Below are positions 29,960 to 39,588 of a stretch of 64,000 nt of DNA, piece after piece (position 1 is the first letter of the stretch; each line of letters starts with the position of its first letter). Below the pieces are notes generated by a model. It was given only the letters and a program-made list of their open reading frames with translations. It made no database searches and had not been told where the DNA came from. Both the position numbers and the translations under genes were made by a program. The stretch comes from Porticoccaceae bacterium (GTDB lineage Bacteria; Pseudomonadota; Gammaproteobacteria; Pseudomonadales; Porticoccaceae). The DNA lies in NCBI GenBank assembly GCA_024639885.1, contig JAHEGD010000001.1, positions 1 to 64,000 on the forward strand, written 5' to 3'.

Positions 29960-31123
29960 TTAGCCGAGCTGCGCAAGCAGCTGGCGGCTGATAATCACCC
30001 GCTGGATTTCGCTGGTGCCCTCGTAGATGGTAGTGACCCGCGCATCGCGCGCCATCCGCTCGACTGGGTACTCGCTACTGTAGCCATTGCCGCCGAGCAG
30101 CTGCACGGCGGTGTAACAGGCGTCGTTGGCTTTTTCACTGGCAAACAGTTTGGCCATCGACGCCTGGGCAGAGAAATCACCGCCACCCTGCTTGGTCGCT
30201 GCCGCCTGCATAACCAGTAGCCGCGCTGCTTCTAGCTCGGTGTAGCGGTCGGCGAGGGCAAACTGTAGGCCCTGAAAATCACTGAGCTTGCGGCCAAACT
30301 GTTCGCGCTCGGCGATGTAGCCGCGGGCATAATCGAGCGCTGCACTGCCTACCCCCAAGGCCAGCGAGGCGATACCAATGCGCCCACCTGCCAACTCACC
30401 CATTGCAATTGCAAACCCTTTGTCGAGCTCGCCGAGCAGCGCACTGTCGGCCACCCAGCAGTCGTCAAAACTGACTTGATTGGTCGCCGACCCGCGCTGG
30501 CCCATTTTGTGCTCGCGCTTGGCGACGTTCAGGCCGGGGCTGCCGGCCTCTACCAAGAAGCAGCTGATCCCCTTGCCGCGCGGTGCCGCTGGGTCGGTCA
30601 CCGCCCAAACAATAAATAGGCCGGCGTACTCGCCACTGGTGATCCACACTTTATTGCCGTTCAATCGCCAGCCGTCGCCGTCGCGGCTGGCCCGACAGCG
30701 CATTGATGAGGGGTCCGAGCCTGCGCTACTCTCACTTAGGCAGAACGCTGCGGCCGGGTAATCGCCGCTGCAAATTTTCGGTAGGTGGCGCTGTTTTTGT
30801 TGCTCGCTGCCGCACGCTTGAATGATCTCGGCCGCCATATTGGTGACCGATACGGTCACCGCGGTGGCTGCACAGCCGCGCGCCAGCTCGGTGATGGCGA
30901 CACTAAAGCCGACCACCCCAGCATCACTGCCGCCGTAGTCGCTATCGATATTGAGCCCCATAAAGCCGAGCTGCGCGAGCTGTTTTAGACGGCCGAGAAA
31001 CGCCCCAGTCTGCCCTTCGGGGTCGCTATCGAGCGCCGCGGCGTTCGGTGCCAGCTGCTGTTCGGCAAACCGCGCAGCGGTCTCTTTTAACAATAACTGC
31101 TCTTCGCTGAGCGAAAAATCCAT
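29960..31123 (-). CDS. Acyl-CoA dehydrogenase
   Basis: A 387-residue FAD enzyme oxidising an acyl-CoA to its 2-enoyl-CoA. Family blocks are AAFCLSESSAGSDPSSMR (FAD/substrate), GNKVWITSGEYAGLFIVWA and the C-terminal AVQLLGGNGYSSEYPVERMARDARVTTIYEGTSEIQRVIISRQLL. The catalytic Glu is expected in IYEGTSE. ATG 31123 starts MDFSLSEEQLLLK, the usual N-terminus; the extra 13 residues from 31162 are rejected. It stands alone, 78 bases after the DUF2288 gene on the same strand. No acyl-CoA ligase or enoyl-CoA hydratase is next to it. Confidence 0.94.
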   Translation of the reverse strand: MDFSLSEEQLLLKETAARFAEQQLAPNAAALDSDPEGQTGAFLGRLKQLAQLGFMGLNIDSDYGGSDAGVVGFSVAITELARGCAATAVTVSVTNMAAEIIQACGSEQQKQRHLPKICSGDYPAAAFCLSESSAGSDPSSMRCRASRDGDGWRLNGNKVWITSGEYAGLFIVWAVTDPAAPRGKGISCFLVEAGSPGLNVAKREHKMGQRGSATNQVSFDDCWVADSALLGELDKGFAIAMGELAGGRIGIASLALGVGSAALDYARGYIAEREQFGRKLSDFQGLQFALADRYTELEAARLLVMQAAATKQGGGDFSAQASMAKLFASEKANDACYTAVQLLGGNGYSSEYPVERMARDARVTTIYEGTSEIQRVIISRQLLAQLG

Positions 31124-31201
31124 GCGCTTATCCCCTACTTTGTTAGGCCGCCCAGCTCGCACCGGGCTGGGCCAGCCGGTGACCGCACCAACGGTCTGTT
31201 A

Positions 31202-31492
31202 TTAATCCGCCAACGGCTGCACCAGCACAAACGGCGCCACCACCACTGCCCAGTGCTCGGCCGCTTGGTCTACCCAGCGCGCTGCGGCGGCATCGTCTAC
31301 CGGGGCGACCGTGCCGTCGTCTAGCCACGCTTTGACCTGCGCGGAGGCGTCGGTGTGAAACGCCTCCGCCACCGCGATCAAATCGGCGCCGGTGGCTACC
31401 GCCAGCACATTGCCGGCGGCGTAGTGGCGCTGTAGCTCCAACCAGCCAATTTTGGCAGTCTCGCGGTTGAGTTTAGCTCGCACTTCATTCAC
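31202..31492 (-). CDS. DUF2288 family protein
   Basis: A 96-residue small acidic protein matching DUF2288: AKLNRETAKIGWLELQRHYAAGNVLAV, AEAFHTDASAQVKAWLDDG and the hydrophobic WAVVVAPFVLVQPL end. Function unknown. Its ATG follows the hisH stop without any gap, so it is the last gene of the hisB-hisH unit. Confidence 0.85.
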   Translation of the reverse strand: MNEVRAKLNRETAKIGWLELQRHYAAGNVLAVATGADLIAVAEAFHTDASAQVKAWLDDGTVAPVDDAAAARWVDQAAEHWAVVVAPFVLVQPLAD

Positions 31493-32143
31493 TTAAACAC
31501 CCTGCCAACTGGCGAAGTTGGCCAGCAGCTGTAGGCCTGCAGTGGCGCTTTTTTCGGGGTGGAACTGCACCGCAAACAGATTGCCAGCGGCCACTGCCGC
31601 AGCAAAATCGACACCGTAGTGACAGCGGCCAGCTACGCAATCGCTGGCCGCCAACGGCAGATAGTAGCTGTGCACAAAATAGAACCGTTCGCGGTTGGCA
31701 ATACCTTGCCAGAGCGGGTGGTCAGCCTGCTCGACCTGGCTCCAGCCCATGTGCGGCACTTTCAGTTTGTCGCCGCGCTCATCGACACCCACTTGGAACT
31801 TTTCGAAGCGGCCGGGCAGCATGCCGAGGCAGTCGATACCGCCGTTTTCGGCGCTCTGCTCCATGAGTGCCTGCATACCCACGCAGATACCCAGCACCGG
31901 CTTTTCGGCGACCGCTTTGGCTAAAATTTGGTCAAAACCGAGCCGCAAGATTTCGCCCATGCAGTCGCGGATAGCGCCGACACCGGGGAAAACTAACCGC
32001 TCAGCTCGCTCTGCCACCGCGCTGTCGGCGGTGATCACTATCTCTGCAGCCGGCGCTACGGTGCGCAGCGCATTGGCCACCGAGTGCAGGTTGCCCATGC
32101 CATAGTCTAGTATCGCAATGGTGCTGCGCGGTGCAGCCGCCAT
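31493..32143 (-). CDS. hisH: Imidazole glycerol phosphate synthase, glutaminase subunit
   Basis: A 216-residue class I glutamine amidotransferase giving ammonia to HisF in histidine synthesis. [18 protein letters not shown] opens it; the nucleophile is Cys in [19 protein letters not shown]; the His-Glu pair is in [18 protein letters not shown]. It starts directly after hisB. HisF, its obligate partner, and HisA are not in the following positions where they usually lie, and are not in this window. Confidence 0.96.
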   Translation of the reverse strand: MAAAPRSTIAILDYGMGNLHSVANALRTVAPAAEIVITADSAVAERAERLVFPGVGAIRDCMGEILRLGFDQILAKAVAEKPVLGICVGMQALMEQSAENGGIDCLGMLPGRFEKFQVGVDERGDKLKVPHMGWSQVEQADHPLWQGIANRERFYFVHSYYLPLAASDCVAGRCHYGVDFAAAVAAGNLFAVQFHPEKSATAGLQLLANFASWQGV

Positions 32144-32737
32144 TTACAGCGACCCTTTAGTGGAGGGCATGATGCCGGCCATGCGTGCGTCCGGCGTCGC
32201 CGCCATGCGCAGGGCGCGGCCAAACGCTTTGAAAATAGTCTCGATCTGGTGGTGGGCGTTGGCGCCGCGCAGGTTGTCGATGTGCAGGGTGACCAGCGCG
32301 TGGTTGATAAAGCCGTGGAAGAACTCCGAGACCAGGTCAACATCAAAACTGCCGACATGGCTGCGCACAAAATCAGCGTTTAGCACCAGCCCCGGTCGAC
32401 CAGAAAAGTCCAACACCACCCGCGACAGCGCCTCGTCGAGCGGCACATAAGCGTGGCCGTAACGGTTGATCCCTTTTTTGTCGCCAATCGCCTGAGCAAA
32501 TGCCATACCCAAGGTGATGCCGATATCCTCAACGGTGTGGTGGTCGTCGATTTCGGTGTCGCCGGTTGCGTCAATTTTTATGTCGATCAAACCGTGGCGG
32601 GCAATCTGGTCGAGCATATGGTTGAGAAACGGCACCGGCGTATTGAGCTCGGCGCGGCCGCTACCATCGAGATCAATAGTGATCGTGATCTGCGACTCTA
32701 ACGTATTGCGGGTAACTGTAGCGGTACGCGAGGCCAT
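32144..32737 (-). CDS. hisB: Imidazoleglycerol-phosphate dehydratase
   Basis: A 197-residue monofunctional HisB (sixth step of histidine synthesis), without the phosphatase domain of the enteric fusion. Manganese-binding His clusters appear as [31 protein letters not shown] and the second-half [16 protein letters not shown]. It is first in the hisB-hisH-DUF2288 unit behind a good sigma-70 promoter. The start [17 protein letters not shown] is the common form. Confidence 0.97.
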   Translation of the reverse strand: MASRTATVTRNTLESQITITIDLDGSGRAELNTPVPFLNHMLDQIARHGLIDIKIDATGDTEIDDHHTVEDIGITLGMAFAQAIGDKKGINRYGHAYVPLDEALSRVVLDFSGRPGLVLNADFVRSHVGSFDVDLVSEFFHGFINHALVTLHIDNLRGANAHHQIETIFKAFGRALRMAATPDARMAGIMPSTKGSL

Positions 32738-32769
32738 AACCGGCTCCCTATCTGTGTAAAAAGAGCGCC

Positions 32770-32798
32770 ATTATAGCCACAACACTGCCGCGCTTGAA
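32770..32798 (-). promoter_or_regulatory. Sigma-70 promoter of hisB
   Basis: Minus strand: TTCAAG (32793-32798), exactly 17 bases, perfect TATAAT (32770-32775). The hisB ATG is about 32 bases downstream of the -10. Confidence 0.72.
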
Positions 32799-32848
32799 TC
32801 TTTACTGGCCAGCGTTGATCGGCGCTAAAAATTTGCTACCATGCCGCC

Positions 32849-33163
32849 ATGACTCGGCCAACCCCAACTGCATCCTTTCGCCACAGCTGGTTGCGCAATG
32901 CGCGCACGCTGGCGGCGTTGTTGCTATTGGCATTGGTCCCGCTGGCGCTCGGCCAAGCCGACCCGGCCCACCTGCATTTAGATGAGCCGGCCGGCCATTG
33001 CGATCTCTGTGTCAACCACGCCACGCTGGCCACCGGTGACCAGCCGGCCAGCCCCGCCGTCGTACCCGGCCAGGTTTACACTGCCGCTGTGCAGTCTGTT
33101 CAGCACACCTCGCTCTCTGTCTATCGAGTCACCAACCGCGGCCCGCCCGCGGCGCACCGTTAA
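32849..33163 (+). CDS. Small exported protein with HxH and CxxC motifs (DUF2946-like)
   Basis: A 104-residue protein with an N-terminal hydrophobic segment (TLAALLLLALVPLALG, residues 24-39) that could be a signal peptide. Next comes DPAHLHLDEPAGHCDLCVNHA, placing two spaced His, an Asp, and a Cys-x2-Cys pair in about 20 residues, a likely metal site. The rest is unstructured. This layout resembles DUF2946-type proteins found beside TonB receptors and metal-transport genes. It lies 104 bases upstream of the ZnuD-like receptor on the same strand. A metal-handling role is inference; no homologue was searched. Confidence 0.68.
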   Translation: MTRPTPTASFRHSWLRNARTLAALLLLALVPLALGQADPAHLHLDEPAGHCDLCVNHATLATGDQPASPAVVPGQVYTAAVQSVQHTSLSVYRVTNRGPPAAHR

Positions 33164-33267
33164 CACCAATAAAACTTAACGTTGCGTCAAACCCGCCGCT
33201 GGCACACCGCCTGCGCTGGTTTGATTGATTTTTATCTGCCGCTGGCAGAGACGCTAGAGAGATACCC

Positions 33268-35403
33268 ATGACTCGTTCACCCTTTTCGCAACTGGCTTGC
33301 GACAAACTTTTTCTTATTCCACTCGCCCTCACCCCACTGGCTGCCAGTACCGCCGCACACAGCGCCGACGCGGGCCTGGAGGAGATTGTTATCTCCGCCT
33401 CGCCGCATCAGCGCAGCGTTGACCAAATTGCCGGCAACGTCACCGCGCTAGCGGGTGACAACTTAGCTGCCGCCAACCGTGCCAGCTTGGGCGCCACGCT
33501 GGCCGGTCAGGTCGGCATTAGCAACAGCTCGTTCGGCCCAATTGCCGGCCAGCCGGTGGTGCGTGGCCAGAGTGGCAAGCGGCTGGCGATTCTCAACAAC
33601 GCAATGGCCAGCAGCGATGCCGCCGCGGCCAGTGCCGACCATGCCAACGCCTTTGAGACCCTGCTGCTCGATCGTATCGAGATTATTCGCGGCCCCGCCA
33701 CCCTGCGCTACGGTCCCGGCGCGATTGGCGGCGTCATCAATTTGATCGATAACCGCATTCACGCCGAGCCTCTCAGCGAGCTGGAGGGCGCCCTCGACAG
33801 CCGCTACGCCAGCAACGGTAACCTGCGCGGTATCGCCGCCCGGCTTGATGGTGGCGATGGCACCAATACGCTGCACCTAGACGGCGCCCACCGGCGCAGT
33901 GACGACATCGATATCCCCGGCCGCGCCGACCCGGACGATCTCGACCAGCCCAACGGTGTGCTGGCCAATAGTGCCAGCGAGATCGATTCGGCCGGCTTTG
34001 GCTACAGCCGCCACGGCGACCAGTCGATGTGGGGGTTTAGTGTTAACACCATCAGCCAAGATTACGGCATCCCCGGCGAGCACATGCATTTAGAAGAGCA
34101 TGACCACGACGAGCACGATGACGACCACGGCGCTGAGCAAGTTGAGATCACTATGCGCCGCACTACCCTCAACGGCCGCTGGAGCTACTCGCCGCAGGGG
34201 GCAGTCTGGCAGCAGCTGTCAGCCGACCTGCAATACAGCGACTACCGCCACACCGAATGGGGTGTAACCGACCAGGGCCGCGAAGCCGAGGCGCGCTTTG
34301 ATATCGAGCAGTTTGACCTGCGCAGTGAAGCGCTCTACCAGCTCAGTGACAGCAGCCAAGGCGCACTGGGCTTGCAGTACGGTGAGCGCCGCAGCGAGGT
34401 GACTGCAGAACAGCCACTCACTCCGCAGACTACCACCCAAAACGGCGGCCTGTTTTGGCTTGGCGAGTGGCAGTTGGCACCGCTGCGGCTGGAGCTGGGT
34501 GGCCGGCTAGATTGGCAGAGCATCGACGCCAACGGCCGAGCCGACCGCGATGATAACGGACTCGCCAACGCAAGCGCGGCGATAATTTTTAACCGCCCCG
34601 CCGCCACTAGTTGGCTGCCGCGCGTTGCGCTGCGGCTCGACCGCAGCGAACGAGCACCCACCGCTGAAGAACTCTACTCGGACGGTTATCACGCTGCCAC
34701 CAGCGCTGTAGAGCTAGGCAGTGACGCGCTCGGCAGTGAGCGCGCGCTCAATGGCGAGGTCAACCTGCGCTGGTCGCTAGCAACCGACAACCAGCGCAAT
34801 ATCGAGCTGGAGGCGACGCTCTACCGCAACCAATTTAGCCGTTACACCTACCTAGCGGCAGTCACCAACGGTGACGGCTGGCAGCACTACAGTGTAGACA
34901 CCGAGAGTTGCAGCAACAGCTTGGCCGACTTTGACGGTCTCGCTGAGCTCTATGCCGAGGCACCGCGCTGCTACCAGTACAGCCAGCAAGGCGCCGACTT
35001 TAGCGGTGTCGAGCTAGAGCTGGCCGTCCCGATTGGCACCCACCACACCCTAGCGGTGCAGGCCGACCGGGTGCGCGGCAAGCTAGATGACGGCTTTGCC
35101 GTGCCGCGACTGCCGGCCGATTCGGCGCTGTTGCGCTGGAGCAGCAGCTACGACCACTGGCAGTGGCAGCTGAGTGGCGAGCGAGTGTTGGCCCAGCATC
35201 GGGTCGGCCGCGGCGAGGCGAGCAGTGCCGGCTACACCCACTGGGCGGCATCGCTCAGCTACCAGTGGCAGCAGTTTACCTTCGGGTTGGCCGTCGACAA
35301 TATCGGCGATGAAGAGATCCGCAATGCCAGCTCGGTCCTGCGCGAGGTGGCACCGGAGAGCGGCCGCAACGTTTTGTTCTCGGTGCGCTACACTATCGAC
35401 TGA
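33268..35403 (+). CDS. znuD: TonB-dependent receptor, ZnuD-like (putative zinc)
   Basis: A 711-residue outer-membrane receptor with signal peptide (through about residue 31, STAAHSA) and a plug ([21 protein letters not shown], the TonB-box region; GPATLRYGPGAIGGVINLID). The barrel ends NVLFSVRYTID. At about residues 270-290 an extracellular loop HMHLEEHDHDEHDDDHG carries eight His/Asp-rich metal ligands, the hallmark of ZnuD-type zinc receptors. Two Cys lie in the late barrel (TESCSNS and APRCYQY). GAGAGA precedes the ATG. It pairs with the HxH/CxxC small protein upstream. No zinc-uptake regulator (Zur) box was recognised. Confidence 0.84.
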   Translation: MTRSPFSQLACDKLFLIPLALTPLAASTAAHSADAGLEEIVISASPHQRSVDQIAGNVTALAGDNLAAANRASLGATLAGQVGISNSSFGPIAGQPVVRGQSGKRLAILNNAMASSDAAAASADHANAFETLLLDRIEIIRGPATLRYGPGAIGGVINLIDNRIHAEPLSELEGALDSRYASNGNLRGIAARLDGGDGTNTLHLDGAHRRSDDIDIPGRADPDDLDQPNGVLANSASEIDSAGFGYSRHGDQSMWGFSVNTISQDYGIPGEHMHLEEHDHDEHDDDHGAEQVEITMRRTTLNGRWSYSPQGAVWQQLSADLQYSDYRHTEWGVTDQGREAEARFDIEQFDLRSEALYQLSDSSQGALGLQYGERRSEVTAEQPLTPQTTTQNGGLFWLGEWQLAPLRLELGGRLDWQSIDANGRADRDDNGLANASAAIIFNRPAATSWLPRVALRLDRSERAPTAEELYSDGYHAATSAVELGSDALGSERALNGEVNLRWSLATDNQRNIELEATLYRNQFSRYTYLAAVTNGDGWQHYSVDTESCSNSLADFDGLAELYAEAPRCYQYSQQGADFSGVELELAVPIGTHHTLAVQADRVRGKLDDGFAVPRLPADSALLRWSSSYDHWQWQLSGERVLAQHRVGRGEASSAGYTHWAASLSYQWQQFTFGLAVDNIGDEEIRNASSVLREVAPESGRNVLFSVRYTID

Positions 35404-35463
35404 TAGGCTGTAATGGCGGCCACCTACGCGGTGGCCGCCAACACTAACTTGCGGGGTAGCGTG

Positions 35464-36963
35464 ATGAACAGACTAACCAAATGGGTTGTTGGACTCGGGC
35501 TGGCTGGCATTGTGGCGGCCGCCGGGCTCTCTGCACTGGTGGCGCGCATCGATCTTGCCGCGCAGCTGCGCAGCGCCGCCGCCGAGCACGGCTACCAGCT
35601 ATCGGTCGATGGCGGTATCGGCTTAACTTTCTGGCCTGCACCCAGCGTCACCCTCGATGCGATCCACTTTGCCGACCGCACCGAGCCCTCTCTAGCGACG
35701 GTTAGCGCGTCGATTGACCAGCTGCGTGTGGCCGCCAACTGGCAGCAATTGCTCAGCGGCCAGCTCGGCGTTGATAGTGTGGTCGTCAGCGGTGCCGATA
35801 TCGTCGTTACCGATTTTGCGGCACTGGCCGGCTTGGCGGGCGGCCAGGGCGAAGGGGCCGGTGGCACTACCGAGAGTGGCAGCAGCGCCCTTGCCGTCAA
35901 CCAACTGACTTTGGTGGACAGCACTATTACCGGTCCGATCGGCGGCCTTGCCAACAGCATAGCGCTGGCCGGCGACTTGCTGCTTGCCGAGCGCAGCGGA
36001 CAGCTGCAGGCGGAGGCCAGTGATCAACCGGTGCTCAACGGCAAACTCACCGTTCAACTCGACTGGGCCAACAACCCCAGCGCGGCGCTGTCGCTCTCTG
36101 CTGGCCGGCTCAATATCGGCCAGCTTGGCGGCGCGCAACCGCTCTGGATTGAGCAACTCAGCGCCCAACTGGCGGCGACCAGCAGTGGCCTGGTACTGCA
36201 CAACCTGACCGGCACCCTCGCCGAGGGTGAGCTGGTCGCCAATGGCCGGGTTGACATCAACGCCGACCAACTCGATCTCACCGCGCAGTCAAAGCTGACC
36301 GCGGTCAACTTAACGCCACTGTTAGCCAGCCAGCAGAGCGAACTACCGCTGGCCGGCAGCGTCAATTTCAGCGGCGACTGGCTAGCCAGCTTGCCGCTCA
36401 ACGACAACACCGCCTCGCCGCTGCTGGCACTGCAGGGCAGCGGCCAGCTCGACAGCGACGCACTGCGCTTCACTGCCACCAATCTAGAGCGCGACTTCTG
36501 CAGCGCCGCCACCTTAATTGAAGGTGGTTCGCTCACCGCCCAGCGCCAGCTGACCGCCAGCCAGGCCAACCAGACCACCTTCAAGCAGTTTGCGGCCGGC
36601 TGGCAATTGAGCGCCGGCCAACTGCTACTGAGTGATATGGCCGGCGGCTTAGAGTCGCTGGCAGTGACCGGTGGCGGCAGTGTCGACCTGCTCGCCGAGC
36701 GCTACCAGCTAGCCATGGATGCCACCCTCAGTAGTAAAGCCACCGGTGCGGCCGGCTGCGATCTCAACCCGGCGCTGCTAGACCGCGCCCTACCATTTAG
36801 CTGCCGCGGCAGTTATGGCGAGCCGGCCAGCAACCGCTGTGGGCTCGACCGCAGCGCGGTAGAGCGGCTGTTAAAAGGCAAACTGCTCGAAAAGCTGCAA
36901 CGCACCCTAGAAGAGCAGAGCGGCAAAAGTCTGAGCCCGCTGCTGGACAAGCTGTTTCGGTGA
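35464..36963 (+). CDS. AsmA family protein
   Basis: A 499-residue protein with one N-terminal membrane anchor ([22 protein letters not shown]) and a long periplasmic beta-rich region. AsmA-type segments are [26 protein letters not shown] and the C-terminal [36 protein letters not shown]. It is shorter than E. coli AsmA (about 617) but typical of the pseudomonad protein. AsmA-like proteins are thought to move phospholipid toward the outer membrane. ATG 35464 is chosen over 35413. It overlaps mutY by GTGA; asmA-mutY-yggX is a conserved order. Confidence 0.9.
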   Translation: MNRLTKWVVGLGLAGIVAAAGLSALVARIDLAAQLRSAAAEHGYQLSVDGGIGLTFWPAPSVTLDAIHFADRTEPSLATVSASIDQLRVAANWQQLLSGQLGVDSVVVSGADIVVTDFAALAGLAGGQGEGAGGTTESGSSALAVNQLTLVDSTITGPIGGLANSIALAGDLLLAERSGQLQAEASDQPVLNGKLTVQLDWANNPSAALSLSAGRLNIGQLGGAQPLWIEQLSAQLAATSSGLVLHNLTGTLAEGELVANGRVDINADQLDLTAQSKLTAVNLTPLLASQQSELPLAGSVNFSGDWLASLPLNDNTASPLLALQGSGQLDSDALRFTATNLERDFCSAATLIEGGSLTAQRQLTASQANQTTFKQFAAGWQLSAGQLLLSDMAGGLESLAVTGGGSVDLLAERYQLAMDATLSSKATGAAGCDLNPALLDRALPFSCRGSYGEPASNRCGLDRSAVERLLKGKLLEKLQRTLEEQSGKSLSPLLDKLFR

Positions 36964-38051
36964 GCGCTGTAGACCCCACCCTGACGGCGCTAGCGGCAAC
37001 CTTTAGCAAGCGGGTATTGCGCTGGTCCAGCCGGCACGGCCGCCATGACCTTCCCTGGCAGCAACAGATAACCCCCTACCGGGTCTGGGTCTCTGAGATC
37101 ATGCTGCAGCAGACCCAAGTGGCTACCGCCATCCCCTACTTTGAGCGGTTTATGGCCCGCTTTAGCGACATTGCGGCGCTCGCCGCCGCACCGCTGGATG
37201 AGGTTCTGCACCACTGGACCGGGCTCGGTTACTACGCCCGTGCCCGCAACCTGCACCGCACTGCCACTACGGTAGTGACTGACTACGGCGGTGAGCTGCC
37301 GGCCACCGTTGCCGAGTTGACCGCACTGCCCGGTATTGGCCGATCGACGGCCGGGGCGATTGTCTCGATCGCCCACGGCCAGCGCGCGGCGATACTCGAC
37401 GGTAACGTCAAACGGGTGCTGGCACGGCATCGCGCGGTGGCCGGCTGGCCCGGCACGGCGGCGGTACACCAACAGCTCTGGCAGATCAGCGAGGCAGTCA
37501 CCCCGCAGCGGCGCAGCGGCGCGTTCAGCCAAGCGATGATGGATTTGGGGGCGACACTCTGTACGCGCAGCAAACCCAGCTGCCATAACTGCCCGGTGGC
37601 CAGCGACTGCCTTTCCCAGCTGAGCGGGCGCAGTGCCGACTACCCGGGTAAAAAGCCGAAAAAAATCATGCCGGTTCGCCAGAGTGTCTTCATTGTGATT
37701 AAAAATAGCGCCAACGCGGTACTGTTGGAACGCAACCCGCCGAGTGGTCTGTGGGGCGGGCTGTGGGTACCGCCGCGCTGCGACGATAGCGACCAGCTAG
37801 CTGCGCGCGTTGCCGAGCTGGGCTTTGAATTGACCGGATTTACGCTGGAGGCGCAGCGCCGACATACTTTTAGCCACTACCATCTAGACTACCGGGTAGC
37901 CCGCGCCGAAGTGAAAGAAAACCCCGCCGCGGTTGGCGACAGCCGGCAGCAGGTCTGGTATAACATCGCCAACCCCACCGAGGAGCTCGGCCTGCCGGCC
38001 CCAGTGGTTACCCTGCTCCGCCAACAGCTCGCCACAGCAGAGATAAATTGA
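36960..38051 (+). CDS. mutY: A/G-specific adenine glycosylase
   Basis: A 363-residue glycosylase removing A opposite 8-oxo[20 protein letters not shown] is the catalytic-Glu region. The HhH motif [35 protein letters not shown] includes the catalytic Asp. The 4Fe-4S loop is C-x6-C-x2-C-x5-C ([17 protein letters not shown]). A C-terminal MutT-like domain recognises 8-oxoG ([10 protein letters not shown]). The GTG start overlaps the AsmA stop (GTGA). yggX lies nine bases after it. Confidence 0.97.
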   Translation: MSAVDPTLTALAATFSKRVLRWSSRHGRHDLPWQQQITPYRVWVSEIMLQQTQVATAIPYFERFMARFSDIAALAAAPLDEVLHHWTGLGYYARARNLHRTATTVVTDYGGELPATVAELTALPGIGRSTAGAIVSIAHGQRAAILDGNVKRVLARHRAVAGWPGTAAVHQQLWQISEAVTPQRRSGAFSQAMMDLGATLCTRSKPSCHNCPVASDCLSQLSGRSADYPGKKPKKIMPVRQSVFIVIKNSANAVLLERNPPSGLWGGLWVPPRCDDSDQLAARVAELGFELTGFTLEAQRRHTFSHYHLDYRVARAEVKENPAAVGDSRQQVWYNIANPTEELGLPAPVVTLLRQQLATAEIN

Positions 38052-38060
38052 GAGGACATT

Positions 38061-38333
38061 ATGGCCAGAATGGTACAGTGCAAAAAGCTCAAACAAGAGC
38101 TACCGGGGCTAGACCAGCCACCGTTCCCCGGCCCCAAGGGTGAAGAGGTTTTCAATACCGTCTCCAAAGAGGCATGGCAGCAGTGGATGTCGCACCAGAC
38201 CACACTGATCAACGAGATGCGGCTCAATATGATGGACATGACCGCCCGCACCTACCTGGCCGAACAGCGCGACAAGTTCTTCGCTGGCGAGGCGGTCGAC
38301 CAAGCCGAAGGTTATGTCCCACCGAGCGAGTGA
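38061..38333 (+). CDS. yggX: Oxidative damage protection protein / iron-trafficking protein YggX
   Basis: A 90-residue YggX. MVQCKKLKQELPGLDQPPFPG with conserved Cys7, then SKEAWQQWMSHQTTLINEMRLNMMD and RTYLAEQRDKFF. It protects Fe-S clusters from oxidation and is thought to help iron move. GAGAGGAC precedes the ATG. It follows mutY in the same unit, and tRNA-Phe follows. Confidence 0.96.
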   Translation: MARMVQCKKLKQELPGLDQPPFPGPKGEEVFNTVSKEAWQQWMSHQTTLINEMRLNMMDMTARTYLAEQRDKFFAGEAVDQAEGYVPPSE

Positions 38334-38360
38334 GTCGATAAAATTTAACCGGTGATGGCC

Positions 38361-38389
38361 TTGACGACAGGCTGCCTTACCGGTTTAAT
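38361..38389 (+). promoter_or_regulatory. Promoter of tRNA-Phe
   Basis: TTGACG (38361-38366), exactly 17 bases, TTTAAT (38384-38389), followed by ACGCGCC, the GC-rich discriminator expected of stringently controlled stable-RNA promoters. The tRNA begins 45 bases downstream of the -10. Confidence 0.8.
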
Positions 38390-38433
38390 ACGCGCCTTCT
38401 TTCAGGTGGCACATAATCATCTAAAGGACAGTT

Positions 38434-38509
38434 GCCCAGATAGCTCAGTTGGTAGAGCAGAGGATTGAAAATCCTCGTGTCGGTGGTTCGATTCCGCCTC
38501 TGGGCACCA
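38434..38509 (+). tRNA. tRNA-Phe (GAA)
   Basis: A 76-base cloverleaf: acceptor GCCCAGA paired with TCTGGGC, D arm with AGCTCAGTTGGTAGAGC, anticodon stem AGGAT/ATCCT around TTGAAAA with anticodon GAA at 38467-38469, T arm GGTTCGATTCC, and an encoded CCA end. It lies downstream of yggX as in pseudomonads and is followed by a terminator. Confidence 0.98.
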
Positions 38510-38516
38510 CTATCTA

Positions 38517-38545
38517 AAATCCCGCTTCAAAGCGGGATTTTTTTT
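38517..38545 (+). terminator. Intrinsic terminator of tRNA-Phe
   Basis: AAATCCCGCTT-CA-AAGCGGGATTT with eight T in a row. Confidence 0.93.
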
Positions 38546-38585
38546 GTTGCCGATAAATTCAATAATGACCGATAGGGATACCACT

Positions 38586-39329
38586 ATGTTTCGCAAACTT
38601 GCACTGCTGCCCCTGTTGGCACTTTCAACCCAGAGCATGGCCACCGTTATTGTTCAGGGCCTCAACGAAGAGCTGGAAGGCTGGGTGTTTAAAATTGCCG
38701 CCTCGTACGCGGAGAGCACGGGCGTTACTGAGAGGACGGTTTACGGCGCCAACTATGCCACCGAGTACAACAACGGTCTCAACCAGTTCCGCTCGCACGG
38801 CGGCTTGGCCTATAACGAAACCAACGGCAGCACCATATCAGACAACCAGCTGGTGCACCTGCGCTATGTTCGCAAGGGGCTGGTTGGCCCGCTACGCGGC
38901 GAGTTCTTCTACCAACTTCAAGCTAATGACATTAAGTTGGTAGCCGAGCGCGAGCTGATAGGCGGCGGCTTGAGCTACCGTTCATTTAGCGAGCAACTCA
39001 ACTACCATGTGATGGTCGGGCTGATGAACGAGCAAGAGCAGCATCTCACCGATGCCACTCTCGACCGCGATGTTGATCGAATGAATATCTCTACTCAGCT
39101 GCAGTGGACCTTCAAGAGCAAGAACAAACTCAACATTGTGCTCTACCACCAGCCCAACATTGACGACTTTGACGACTACCGCACCACCTTTGAGAGCACC
39201 TTGGTGGTGCCGCTTGGTGAGCGTGTCGATGTTAACTTCTCATACTCTAACAACATGAACACCACGCCGTTTGGCGCGATCCCTAAGCGCTCGACTAACT
39301 TTGAGACCAGTATCTCGTACAGCTTCTGA
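38586..39329 (+). CDS. Putative outer-membrane barrel protein (DUF481/YdiY-like)
   Basis: A protein of about 247 residues. Signal peptide residues 1-19 (MFRKLALLPLLALSTQSMA), then ten or so amphipathic strands alternating aromatic and polar residues (VFKIAASYAES, FYQLQANDIKLVAERELIGGGLSYR, LNIVLYHQPNI). It ends in SISYSF, a typical C-terminal insertion signal for the BAM complex. It most resembles DUF481-like proteins; role unknown. ATG 38586 has AGGGA 6 bases upstream. It has its own terminator (39352) and a repeat island begins 85 bases later. Confidence 0.68.
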   Translation: MFRKLALLPLLALSTQSMATVIVQGLNEELEGWVFKIAASYAESTGVTERTVYGANYATEYNNGLNQFRSHGGLAYNETNGSTISDNQLVHLRYVRKGLVGPLRGEFFYQLQANDIKLVAERELIGGGLSYRSFSEQLNYHVMVGLMNEQEQHLTDATLDRDVDRMNISTQLQWTFKSKNKLNIVLYHQPNIDDFDDYRTTFESTLVVPLGERVDVNFSYSNNMNTTPFGAIPKRSTNFETSISYSF

Positions 39330-39351
39330 TCGAGCGGCTTGCTAACAAAAG

Positions 39352-39377
39352 ATCCCGGCGTAGGCCGGGATTTTTTT
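39352..39377 (+). terminator. Intrinsic terminator
   Basis: ATCCCGGC-GTAG-GCCGGGAT then seven T, after the outer-membrane protein gene. The stem sequence ATCCCGGC is also the core of the nearby repeat family. Confidence 0.9.
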
Positions 39378-39414
39378 GCTCTGTAAAACTTCTCTAAACC
39401 TACACACTGCGCGA

Positions 39415-39588
39415 AGATCCCTAACAGCCGTCATCCCGGACAGCGCGCAGCGCCCAGATCCCTAACACTGTCATCCCGGACAGCGCGCAGCGCTCAGATC
39501 CCTAACACCGTCATCCCGGACGGCGCGCAACGCCCAGATCCCTAACACTGTCATCCCGGACAGCGCGCAGCGCGTGATCCGGGATCTT
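39415..39588. repeat. Four tandem 40-base repeats plus hairpin end
   Basis: Units start with AGATCCCTAACA at 39415, 39456, 39496 and 39536 (41, 40, 40 bases and the last). Each contains GTCATCCCGGACAGCGCGC with one or two changes. The last unit continues into GCGCGTGATCCGGGATCTT (39570-39588), which folds back on GTCATCCCGGAC. It is directly tandem, with no unique spacers. Confidence 0.9.

Noticed and set aside
32738-32848. Zur box before the zinc-like pair
   Set aside because: No acceptable match to the known gammaproteobacterial consensus; only the hisB promoter was clear.
39415-39588. CRISPR array
   Set aside because: Units are directly tandem with no unique spacers, and no cas genes are near.
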